Origin: an uncultured Acidimicrobium sp.
GTDB lineage: Bacteria; Actinomycetota; Acidimicrobiia; Acidimicrobiales; Ilumatobacteraceae
Length of the DNA stretch: 5,885 bases
Assembly: GCA_903853285.1 (NCBI GenBank)
Contig: CAINTF010000095.1
Location: 1 to 5,885 of the forward strand
Reading direction: 5' to 3'
Position numbers and translations under genes: made by a program. This document shows positions 1-5,850 of this stretch, one piece after another. The number at the start of each line of letters is the position of its first letter. Within the stretch, counting starts at the first letter, position 1. The notes under the pieces were generated by a model. The model searched no databases and was not told the DNA's origin. It saw only the letters and a list, made by a program, of their open reading frames with translations.

Positions 1-719
1 ACGTGCGAGCAGTAATCGTCACTGGTAGCGGGCGTGCTTTTTGTGCGGGTGCCGACTTATCGCACGGAGCAGACACCTTTAGCGACGGCAAGTTGAGCGG
101 CCAAACTCCAACCTCGGTGCGCCGCGATGGTGGCGGCATGGTGACGCTGCGCATGTTTAGGTGCAACAAGCCCATCATTGGTGCAATCAACGGTGCGGCC
201 GTAGGTATTGGTGCGACGATGACATTGCCAATGGATATTCGTATCGCTGCAGACTCGGCAAAGATGGGATTTGTTTTCACTCGGCGTGGCATTGTGCCTG
301 AGGCGTGCTCGTCGTGGTTTTTGCCACGTCTTGTTGGTATTTCGCAGGCCCAGGAATGGGTATTGACCGGACGAGTTTTTTTGGCTGATGAAGCGTTGCG
401 CGGTGGTCTAGTGCGGAGCATTCATCCGCAAGAAGAGCTGCTGCAAGTTGCTCGCGAACTTGCGAAGGAAATTGTGGACAATGCTGCTCCGGTTTCGGTG
501 GCACTTGCCAGGCAAATGATGTGGCGCATGCTGGGTGCATCACACCCAATGGAAGCGCATCGTGTTGATTCTCGTGGTATTCAAGAGCGCGGGCGTTCCG
601 CAGATACTCGTGAAGGTGTAATGAGTTTTCTTCAAAAGCGACCCGCTGTGTTTAGCGACAAGGTAACGACTGATGTGCCAGATATTTTTGTTGGCTGGGA
701 AGAACCAGAGTTTTTCTAG
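1..719 (+). CDS. Enoyl-CoA hydratase/isomerase (crotonase) family protein, 5' end missing
   Basis: This is the last 238 or so residues of a crotonase-fold protein acting on acyl-CoA thioesters, probably in fatty-acid or related acyl-CoA oxidation in the cytoplasm. The frame is open to the left edge. The GTG at position 3 is internal, because the N-terminal strands (roughly 40-60 residues) normally found before the first oxyanion-hole motif are absent. Numbering from that GTG, CAGAD at 14-18 is the first oxyanion-hole loop, and NKPIIGAINGAAVGIGAT (55-72) forms the core helix with the second. The two glutamates of classical hydratase (rat Glu144 and Glu164) align with Thr72 and Phe92. Instead PEACSS (99-104) carries Glu100, resembling delta3-delta2-enoyl-CoA isomerases of the PECI/Eci1 type. 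Actinobacterial relatives are usually annotated simply as enoyl-CoA hydratase. The C-terminal helices and an REGVMSFLQKRPAVF segment are typical. The stop lies 3 bases before glbO. The family is certain; hydratase versus isomerase is not. Confidence 0.93.
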   Translation, partial: VRAVIVTGSGRAFCAGADLSHGADTFSDGKLSGQTPTSVRRDGGGMVTLRMFRCNKPIIGAINGAAVGIGATMTLPMDIRIAADSAKMGFVFTRRGIVPEACSSWFLPRLVGISQAQEWVLTGRVFLADEALRGGLVRSIHPQEELLQVARELAKEIVDNAAPVSVALARQMMWRMLGASHPMEAHRVDSRGIQERGRSADTREGVMSFLQKRPAVFSDKVTTDVPDIFVGWEEPEFF

Positions 720-722
720 TTC

Positions 723-1106
723 ATGAGTCTTTTTGAAGAAGTCGGTGGCACGCCTTTTTTCGATCGACTAGTTGAGCGTTTTTATGAGGGTGTTGTCACC
801 GACGACGTGTTGTTGCCGTTGTATCCCGAGCAGTCAGACTTAAGTGGAGCCAAAGAACGACTCACACTTTTTCTGCAGCAGTATTGGGGCGGTCCAACGA
901 CGTACAGCGATGAGCGAGGACATCCTCGGCTACGGCAACGACATTTTCCATTTGTGATTGGTGAGCGTGAAAGGGATCGTTGGATGGTGCACATGATGGC
1001 TGCAGTAGATGAACTCTCACCAAATGATTCCGTGCATCAGCAGCTAATGGAATATATGGCGATGGCGTCTACTGCCATGATCAATACTCGTCGCGAAACT
1101 ATTTGA
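723..1106 (+). CDS. glbO: Group II truncated haemoglobin (trHbO)
   Basis: This is a small haem-binding globin of 127 residues, close to the 128 of Mycobacterium tuberculosis GlbO. It folds as a 2-on-2 globin and binds O2 and other diatomic ligands; proposed roles include oxygen supply to respiration and redox or nitrosative protection. All diagnostic residues are present. Tyr21 is B10, Tyr34 is CD1, Ala43 is E7, Leu47 is E11, His74 is the proximal F8 haem ligand and Trp87 is the group-II-specific G8 tryptophan. The block from QYWGGP (53-58) through RGHPRLRQRH (65-74) is the group II signature. The ATG fits the family N-terminus (MSLFEEVGG against MPKSFYDAVGG). No clear Shine-Dalgarno precedes it, and with only 3 bases after the crotonase stop, translational coupling is likely. 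The 3' end overlaps the convergent methyltransferase gene by 8 bases. Confidence 0.96.
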   Translation: MSLFEEVGGTPFFDRLVERFYEGVVTDDVLLPLYPEQSDLSGAKERLTLFLQQYWGGPTTYSDERGHPRLRQRHFPFVIGERERDRWMVHMMAAVDELSPNDSVHQQLMEYMAMASTAMINTRRETI

Positions 1107-1926
1107 GTGCGTAACACGCAATTGCGGTAGCCGAAGCAACATTGAGCGAGTCAATTCCGACCGCCATAGGGATGTTGGTCAGAATTGTGCACGCTTCAAG
1201 CGCTGCATCGCTCAGGCCTTGGCGTTCAGATCCGAGCACAAGAGCGCGAGGCTGTGTGTCTTCGAGGCGGACTTGTGCCATCGGCTCAACTTGCTTCGAA
1301 TGGTGTTTCAGTGTCATGCCAACAACAGCAAAGCCTCGACTCGATAGTTGATTCAATGTGGTCGAGATATCAGCGATTCGGGCGTAGGGGAGATGGAATG
1401 TCGTGCCCATCGAAACACGCAACGCTCTGCGGGTGAGTGGATCTGACGAAGTCGTGTCGAGCAACATTGCATCCCATCCGAGTGCGCAGGCACTGCGGGC
1501 AATAGCGCCAACATTGCTTGGATTGTCGATGCAATCAAGAATCACGAGGCGGGTAGATGAATCCATTAATGATTGTGCATCTCGTAATGCAGGGCGATGG
1601 AATACGCCAATTGCGTCGAGCGGAACACCAAGACCAGTAACTTCGCGTCGAATGTCTGCTGAAGCACTCAACGTAATGCCACCTTGCTTTGAGACATCTG
1701 CGGCGAATTCGTTTGCACATTTAGGGTCGCACAACACGACGGAAGGTTTGCAACCAGCTTCGAGTGCGCGACGAACAACGAGGTCGCCTTCTGCAACAAA
1801 CATTCCGTTCGATTCGAGATTGTTTGCTTGTGCGGCTTTGCGCTGCGCAATGGTGTTCAGTTGCCGTTCGCGCCAACGAAACGCGTTCAGCCGTTCGTCG
1901 GCCGCATCGTTAACTTCAATAATCAC
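1099..1926 (-). CDS. TrmH/SpoU-family RNA 2'-O-ribose methyltransferase
   Basis: This 275-residue SPOUT-class enzyme is expected to transfer a methyl group from S-adenosylmethionine to a ribose 2'-OH in rRNA or tRNA; the target nucleotide cannot be told. The N-terminal part (to about residue 110) is the substrate-binding domain, with the usual GMFVAEGDLVVRRAL strand-helix near 41-55. The catalytic SpoU domain follows with all three motifs. Motif 1 is NPSNVGAIARSA (135-146), with Asn135 and Arg144. Motif 2 is LVLGSERQGL (229-238). Motif 3 is NIPMAVGIDSLNVASATAIA (251-270) in the C-terminal trefoil knot. A DPLTRRALRVSMGTTFHLPY segment (162-181) is also typical. Translation begins at GTG (1924-1926), 11 bases after the menB stop and without a visible Shine-Dalgarno, so coupling to menB is likely. 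It is the last gene of the minus-strand run, and its stop overlaps that of glbO. Length and motifs indicate an intact gene. Confidence 0.94.
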   Translation of the reverse strand: MIIEVNDAADERLNAFRWRERQLNTIAQRKAAQANNLESNGMFVAEGDLVVRRALEAGCKPSVVLCDPKCANEFAADVSKQGGITLSASADIRREVTGLGVPLDAIGVFHRPALRDAQSLMDSSTRLVILDCIDNPSNVGAIARSACALGWDAMLLDTTSSDPLTRRALRVSMGTTFHLPYARIADISTTLNQLSSRGFAVVGMTLKHHSKQVEPMAQVRLEDTQPRALVLGSERQGLSDAALEACTILTNIPMAVGIDSLNVASATAIACYALK

Positions 1927-1937
1927 TGGAATTTAAT

Positions 1938-2849
1938 TTAAAACTGCCATGGGAAGGCATCCCAGTCTGGGTCGCGCTTCTCGAGGAACGCATTTCGTCC
2001 TTCTTCGGCTTCGTCGGTCATATAGGCGAGCCGAGTTGCTTCACCGGCAAACACTTGCTGGCCGACAAGACCATCATCGATCAAGTTGAATGAAAACTTG
2101 AGCATTCGCTGTGCGGTAGGACTCTTTGAGTTGATCTCTTTTGCCCACTGCAGTGCTGTTGCTTCAAGTTCATTGTGGCTCACAACGGCGTTGACCATGC
2201 CCATGCGCTGGGCGTCATCGGCAGAGTATTCGCGGCCAAGGAAGAAAATTTCTCTGGCAAACTTTTGGCCAACTTGGCGCGCAAGATATGCCGAACCAAA
2301 ACCACCATCAAAGCTTGCAACATCCGCATCAGTTTGTTTGAAGCGAGCATGTTCTTTGCTCGCCAATGTGAGGTCGGAAACCACGTGCAGGCTGTGGCCA
2401 CCGCCGGCAGCCCAACCCGGCACTACACAGATCACAATCTTTGGCATGAATCTGATTAAACGTTGCACCTCGAGAATGTGCAAACGGCCAGTGCGACCTT
2501 GATTGATGGTGCTCGCGGTGTCACCGTCGGCGTATTTGTAACCATCTTTGCCTCGAATGCGCTGGTCGCCACCGCTGCAAAATGCCCAGCCACCATCTTT
2601 GGGTGATGGACCGTTGCCGGTAAGTAGAACGCAACCAACATCGGTTGATTGACGTGCGTGGTCAAGGGCTACAAAGAGTTCGTCAACTGTTGCCGGACGA
2701 AAAGCGTTGCGTACCTCTGGGCGATTGAACGCGATGCGAACTGTTCCGTGGGCTAGCGCGCGGTGGTACGTGATGTCATTAAACGAAAAGCCTTCAACCT
2801 CGCGCCAAGCGGTTGGATCGAAGATGTCGGAAACTTGTTTGGTGGCCAC
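1938..2849 (-). CDS. menB: 1,4-dihydroxy-2-naphthoyl-CoA synthase
   Basis: MenB is the crotonase-fold enzyme that closes the second ring of menaquinone by Dieckmann-type condensation of o-succinylbenzoyl-CoA. The 303-residue protein is nearly collinear with the M. tuberculosis enzyme (314 residues). Diagnostic stretches are FNRPEVRNAFRP (41-52), LLTGNGPSPKDGGWAFCSGG (75-94), the GWAAGGGHSLHVVSDLTLAS core (145-164), and TDADVASFDGG (173-183). By alignment Asp174, Asp181 and Tyr276 correspond to mycobacterial Asp185, Asp192 and Tyr287. The side-chain carboxylate at 174 places it with the bicarbonate-independent type, not the E. coli type. The C-terminus (AYMTDEAEEGRNAFLEKRDP) is complete. The start is GTG (2847-2849), the first possible codon after an in-frame TAA that is also the stop of the sulfotransferase gene 9 bases upstream. 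No good Shine-Dalgarno is visible. No other men genes lie in the window. Confidence 0.97.
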   Translation of the reverse strand: MATKQVSDIFDPTAWREVEGFSFNDITYHRALAHGTVRIAFNRPEVRNAFRPATVDELFVALDHARQSTDVGCVLLTGNGPSPKDGGWAFCSGGDQRIRGKDGYKYADGDTASTINQGRTGRLHILEVQRLIRFMPKIVICVVPGWAAGGGHSLHVVSDLTLASKEHARFKQTDADVASFDGGFGSAYLARQVGQKFAREIFFLGREYSADDAQRMGMVNAVVSHNELEATALQWAKEINSKSPTAQRMLKFSFNLIDDGLVGQQVFAGEATRLAYMTDEAEEGRNAFLEKRDPDWDAFPWQF

Positions 2850-2858
2850 GGTGTCATC

Positions 2859-3656
2859 TTACAAACTTGACACGTTGGCGCGATGCGCGTGTTCTGGGTG
2901 CTCAAGCACGAAGCGTTCTGCCCATTCTTTAGAGGTTGAGTCTGATTGCTTTTTGGTTTGTGGGGCAGGCACAGTGTCAATAGGAGAGTCAATGTGGTTC
3001 ATCACCAGACGAACTGTTGCATCCATGTCGCGAGTCAGTTGCTCGTAGGTGATGTCGAGCGGCACGATGTTGTTGTCAGCAAAGTACTTTTGCCACTGAG
3101 CATTTTCGTCGGCGATGCGAGCGAGGGCGCTAATTATTGCATCACCGTCATAGATGGGCTCCCGTTGCACTTGCATGTTGCTGTTCCATGACTCACTTTG
3201 CGAAGCACGAACAAATGAAATTGCTTGTCGGATCTCGTTTTGTCGCATGATGCGCACCCAGCGAACGGGCACACCCCAATAACTTGTGTTGATTTCCAGG
3301 TCGAGCATGTGGCGCTTGTACTGGTTCCAATGCATTTTGATCCCGAATACTCCATTTTGCGTGGTATTGATTTCGGCAAGTCGAGTGAGATATGTCAAGT
3401 ATGAACTGTGAGAAAAATAAGAAATGTCACGCCATGCAGATCTACCGAGCAGTTTGCGAAGCGCACTCATCGGACGGCGAATTGGGGTGATCGTTGGCAC
3501 TCCGTATTTGTCGCGAAAGCGCGCAAAATTTTGGGTGTGGATGTTGAGGTATTCCACTGGGGTGCCAGCGGCCAACGTTCCCCGAAGTATTGAGCACAAC
3601 AATGTGGAGCCGGTGCGCTCGACCGAGGCGACGACCAGCAATTTTTTGGTTTCCAC
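2859..3656 (-). CDS. Stf0-type PAPS-dependent sulfotransferase, acceptor unknown
   Basis: This 265-residue protein resembles Stf0, the mycobacterial trehalose 2-sulfotransferase, which moves sulfate from 3'-phosphoadenosine-5'-phosphosulfate (PAPS) to a hydroxyl. SVERTGSTLL (11-20) is the P-loop-like 5'-phosphosulfate loop. Glu35 in GTPVEYL matches the Stf0 catalytic base (Glu36). GVFGIKMHWNQ (102-112) and the RIMRQNEIRQAISFVRASQ segment (135-153), which would contact the 3'-phosphate, are family hallmarks, with Trp157 just after. The C-terminal part (PLDITYEQL, 199-207, and a KEWAERF near 243-249) also matches Stf0. The substrate cannot be inferred: trehalose, another glycolipid sugar or a lipid are all possible. 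There is no signal peptide or membrane segment, so it should be cytoplasmic. The start is GTG (3654-3656); an in-frame TGA two codons upstream rules out extension. The complement of the preceding bases reads AGGATCTGAGGA, a possible but close ribosome-binding site. It heads the run with menB 9 bases downstream. Confidence 0.9.
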   Translation of the reverse strand: METKKLLVVASVERTGSTLLCSILRGTLAAGTPVEYLNIHTQNFARFRDKYGVPTITPIRRPMSALRKLLGRSAWRDISYFSHSSYLTYLTRLAEINTTQNGVFGIKMHWNQYKRHMLDLEINTSYWGVPVRWVRIMRQNEIRQAISFVRASQSESWNSNMQVQREPIYDGDAIISALARIADENAQWQKYFADNNIVPLDITYEQLTRDMDATVRLVMNHIDSPIDTVPAPQTKKQSDSTSKEWAERFVLEHPEHAHRANVSSL

Positions 3657-3763
3657 TCCTCAGATCCTAGAAGAAAGGGTCATTGCTGATACCGTTTTGC
3701 GTCAGTAATAAGCAGTAGTAGTCAATACTCATTTCCCCCAATCGAACGTAACGGAGACTCCCG
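3657..3763. promoter_or_regulatory. Divergent intergenic region, presumed promoters for both flanking operons
   Basis: This 107-base gap separates two genes transcribed away from each other and is the only substantial non-coding stretch, so promoters for both directions should lie here. I see no convincing -35/-10 pair. A TTGACT hexamer occurs on the minus strand (complement of 3720-3725) without a good -10 at standard spacing, and a TTGCGT lies on the plus strand near 3697-3702 with only weak -10 candidates. No clear operator palindrome or riboswitch fold is evident by eye. The assignment rests on gene orientation. Confidence 0.5.
3753..3756 (+). promoter_or_regulatory. Ribosome binding site of the aldehyde dehydrogenase gene
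   Basis: GGAG lies 7 bases before the ATG at 3764, a standard Shine-Dalgarno spacing. It supports that start. It is one of only two clear Shine-Dalgarno sites in the window. Confidence 0.7.
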
Positions 3764-5260
3764 ATGACAACCCAACTCACTCTTGCCGACTGGACGAAGC
3801 GCGCAGGTCAAAAAGTATCGCGCACGCAGTTATTTATTGATGGCAAGTTTGTGGATGCAGCGAGTGGAAAAACGTTTGAGTCAATCAATCCTCGCGATGG
3901 AAGCATCATTGCGAATGTTGCCGAGGGTGATGTCGAAGACGTCAATCGTGCTGTTGCGGTAGCGAAGCGCACGTTTGATGCTGGCATCTGGAGCGAGATG
4001 GCGCCACTTGACCGCAAGAATGTGATGCTCAAGTGGGCGCAGTTGATTCGTGATCATGCCGAAGAGTTGGCATTGCTTGAAACCATGAACTGTGGCAAAC
4101 CAATTAGTGATTCGCTCAATGTCGACGTTGCTTCGTGTGCAAACAATATTCAGTGGTACGCCGAAACTATTGACAAGTTGTACGGAGAGATCGCACCAGT
4201 GCCACGTGACTCGATTGCCCTCATTGAGCGTGAGCCAATGGGTGTTGTCGGAGCAGTGGTTCCTTGGAACTACCCACTCATCATCAGCTCATGGAAAGTT
4301 GGCGCTGCACTCGCTGGTGGCAACTCGGTCATTCTGAAGCCAGCAGAGCAGTCGCCATTATCAGCGCTGTTGTTTGCTGAACTTGCAGTGCAAGCCGGTT
4401 TGCCAGCTGGAGTGTTCAATGTGATCAATGGCTTCGGTCCAAGCTGTGGTGGCACGCTCGGTAAGCACATGGATGTCAACAAGTTGGCATTTACCGGTTC
4501 GACCGAAGTTGGCAAATATTTCTTGAAGTATTCCGCTGAAAGCAATGCAAAAGCGGTTTCGCTCGAATTGGGTGGCAAGACACCACACGTGGTGTTGAGT
4601 GACTGTCCAGACATTGATGCAGCAGCATCGGCAATTGCATGGGGTGTGTTTTACAACGCTGGCCAAACATGCCATGCCGGCACTCGCATGGTTGTTGACC
4701 AGAAAATTGAAGACGAGTTGTTGCAAAAGATTCAGGATGTCTCAAAGACAATCATGCCTGGAGACACCTATGACCCGAAGACAGCAATGGGAACGATTGT
4801 GGATCGCTCACAGTTCGATCGCGTCAACGAATACATCAACATCGGTAAGAGCGAGGGAGCAATTGTGCACACGGGCGGCACTCCTGTTGAGCCAGTGAAG
4901 GGTGGCATCTTTATTCCACCAACAATCTTCAAAGGCGTGAAGCCAGGCATGCGCATTGAGCAAGAAGAGATCTTCGGTCCAGTACTCGGCTCTATTCGTG
5001 TAACAAACGACGAAGAAGCAGTGCGCATTGCAAATGATTCACAATATGGTCTGGGCGCTGCATTATGGACACGTGATGTTTCAAAGGCTCACAAAATCGC
5101 TCGTCAATTGCGTGCAGGTACCGTTTGGGTCAATACATTTGATCGCAGTTCGATCACCACGCCATTCGGTGGATTTAAGCAGTCGGGAACAGGTCGAGAT
5201 CGTTCGTTGCACTCAATTGAGGGCTACACAAACTTAAAGACAACTTGGATTCAACTATGA
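3764..5260 (+). CDS. NAD(P)-dependent aldehyde dehydrogenase, PuuC-like
   Basis: This 498-residue aldehyde dehydrogenase-superfamily enzyme oxidises an aldehyde to its carboxylic acid with NAD(P)+. All catalytic landmarks are present: Asn169 in PWNYP, Lys192 and Glu195 in LKPAEQSP (cofactor), FTGSTEVG (243-250, Rossmann turn), Glu268 in LELGGK (general base), the nucleophile Cys303 in NAGQTCHAGTR, and EEIFGPV (401-407). The overall pattern is close to E. coli PuuC, gamma-glutamyl-gamma-aminobutyraldehyde dehydrogenase (495 residues). Shared stretches include the ELALLET motif, the QWYAETIDKLYGE-like segment, NDSQYGLGAALWTRD and a C-terminus ending in LKTTWIQL. This suggests an amino- or related aldehyde, but no other polyamine genes are visible, so the substrate is unproven and betaine- or other short-chain aldehydes remain possible. 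The start at ATG 3764 has a good ribosome-binding site. The TGA at 5258-5260 overlaps an ATG of the next gene, implying an operon. The gene appears intact. Confidence 0.96.
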   Translation: MTTQLTLADWTKRAGQKVSRTQLFIDGKFVDAASGKTFESINPRDGSIIANVAEGDVEDVNRAVAVAKRTFDAGIWSEMAPLDRKNVMLKWAQLIRDHAEELALLETMNCGKPISDSLNVDVASCANNIQWYAETIDKLYGEIAPVPRDSIALIEREPMGVVGAVVPWNYPLIISSWKVGAALAGGNSVILKPAEQSPLSALLFAELAVQAGLPAGVFNVINGFGPSCGGTLGKHMDVNKLAFTGSTEVGKYFLKYSAESNAKAVSLELGGKTPHVVLSDCPDIDAAASAIAWGVFYNAGQTCHAGTRMVVDQKIEDELLQKIQDVSKTIMPGDTYDPKTAMGTIVDRSQFDRVNEYINIGKSEGAIVHTGGTPVEPVKGGIFIPPTIFKGVKPGMRIEQEEIFGPVLGSIRVTNDEEAVRIANDSQYGLGAALWTRDVSKAHKIARQLRAGTVWVNTFDRSSITTPFGGFKQSGTGRDRSLHSIEGYTNLKTTWIQL

Positions 5261-5261
5261 C

Positions 5262-5266
5262 AGGAG
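5262..5266 (+). promoter_or_regulatory. Ribosome binding site deciding the start of the dehydrogenase gene
   Basis: AGGAG stands 5 bases before the ATG at 5272. Two other in-frame ATGs precede it: 5245, inside the aldehyde dehydrogenase gene, and 5257, in an ATGA overlap with its stop. Neither has a comparable site, and translation from 5272 gives exactly the family N-terminus (MRCGFIGLG). Confidence 0.7.
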
Positions 5267-5271
5267 ATCAC

Positions 5272-5850
5272 ATGCGTTGCGGATTCATCGGGCTAGGTCA
5301 CATTGGCAAATTTTTGGCGGGCAGTTTGGTGCGCAATGGTTTTGAGGTCACCGTATTTGACCTCAATGCTGATGCAGCCGCACCCCTTGTTGCTAAAGGA
5401 GCAAAGTTGGCTGGCTCGATTAAAGAGTTATGCGATGCTTCCGACACGGTGTTCACATGCTTGCCGTCGCCACGTGCAATTGATGCAGTCGTTGCCGGTG
5501 CTGGTGGAGTGATTGAGTCACTTGCTGGTCGATCGACTCGCGGAACATGGATCGACATGAGCACAAATGACCAAGACGAAACATTGCGTCTTGGAGCGAT
5601 GTGCGAAGCGAAGGGCATCAATGTGCTCGAGTCGCCTGTAACTGGTGGTGTGCATAAAGCAGCACACGGAGACATCACGGTGCTCGTCGGTGGCGAGGAA
5701 GCAGTGTTTAAAGCACATGAAAAAGCTCTGAACGCGATGGGCCAGCCTGTTTTGTACATCGGCAAGTTGGGGAGTGCTGCAGTCATCAAAGGCGGGCGTG
5801 GGCGTGCGCGAGCGGTGCGTGCGCGCCTCACCCGCCCGCGCGTGCGGTGA
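5272..5850 (+). CDS. 3-hydroxyisobutyrate-dehydrogenase-like NAD(P) oxidoreductase, C-terminal half lost at a sequence break
   Basis: This belongs to the beta-hydroxyacid dehydrogenase family, which reversibly oxidises 3-hydroxyacids such as 3-hydroxyisobutyrate or tartronate semialdehyde. The N-terminal Rossmann domain is clear: GLGHIG (7-12) is the dinucleotide loop, Asp30 ends the second strand and favours NAD over NADP, and TCLPSP (62-67) is typical. ESPVTGGVHKAAHGD (120-134) matches the substrate-binding motif, followed by ITVLVGGEE. Lys173 fits the catalytic lysine of the G-x-G-x-x-x-K motif (here Gly167 and Ala169). Family resemblance stops at that codon (5788-5790). The remaining 19 residues are arginine-rich (GGRGRARAVRARLTRPRVR) and encoded by GC-rich DNA. 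Members usually have about 290-300 residues, so the entire helical C-terminal domain is missing. The stop at 5848-5850 is probably spurious. Start 5272 was chosen for its ribosome-binding site; 5257 is the alternative. The gene is likely cotranscribed with the aldehyde dehydrogenase, perhaps acting on a shared pathway. Confidence 0.88.
   Translation: MRCGFIGLGHIGKFLAGSLVRNGFEVTVFDLNADAAAPLVAKGAKLAGSIKELCDASDTVFTCLPSPRAIDAVVAGAGGVIESLAGRSTRGTWIDMSTNDQDETLRLGAMCEAKGINVLESPVTGGVHKAAHGDITVLVGGEEAVFKAHEKALNAMGQPVLYIGKLGSAAVIKGGRGRARAVRARLTRPRVR

Noticed and set aside
3..5. GTG at position 3 as the true start of the crotonase gene
   Set aside because: Starting here would omit the first beta strands before the oxyanion-hole loop that all crotonases have; the gene clearly continues to the left of the window.
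1403..1936. 177-codon open frame on the plus strand antisense to the methyltransferase gene
   Set aside because: It lies opposite a gene with all SpoU motifs, has no ribosome-binding site, and its translation has no recognisable motif; it is a shadow of the real gene.
3660..3683. Seven-codon minus-strand leader ORF (MTLSSRI) just before the sulfotransferase GTG, in the same frame
   Set aside because: There is no ribosome-binding site before its ATG, no run of regulatory codons and no attenuator-like hairpin nearby; such short ORFs occur by chance. Its TGA is useful only because it fixes the downstream start.
3709..3722. AGT-AGT-AGT triplet run in the divergent intergenic region as an operator or microsatellite
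   Set aside because: Three copies of a triplet is within chance expectation, and no symmetric binding site is evident.
5298..5831. 177-codon open frame on the minus strand opposite the dehydrogenase
   Set aside because: The opposite strand carries clear Rossmann and substrate motifs; this translation is rich in Pro, Ala, Arg and Ser without recognisable family features and runs into the suspect GC-rich tail.
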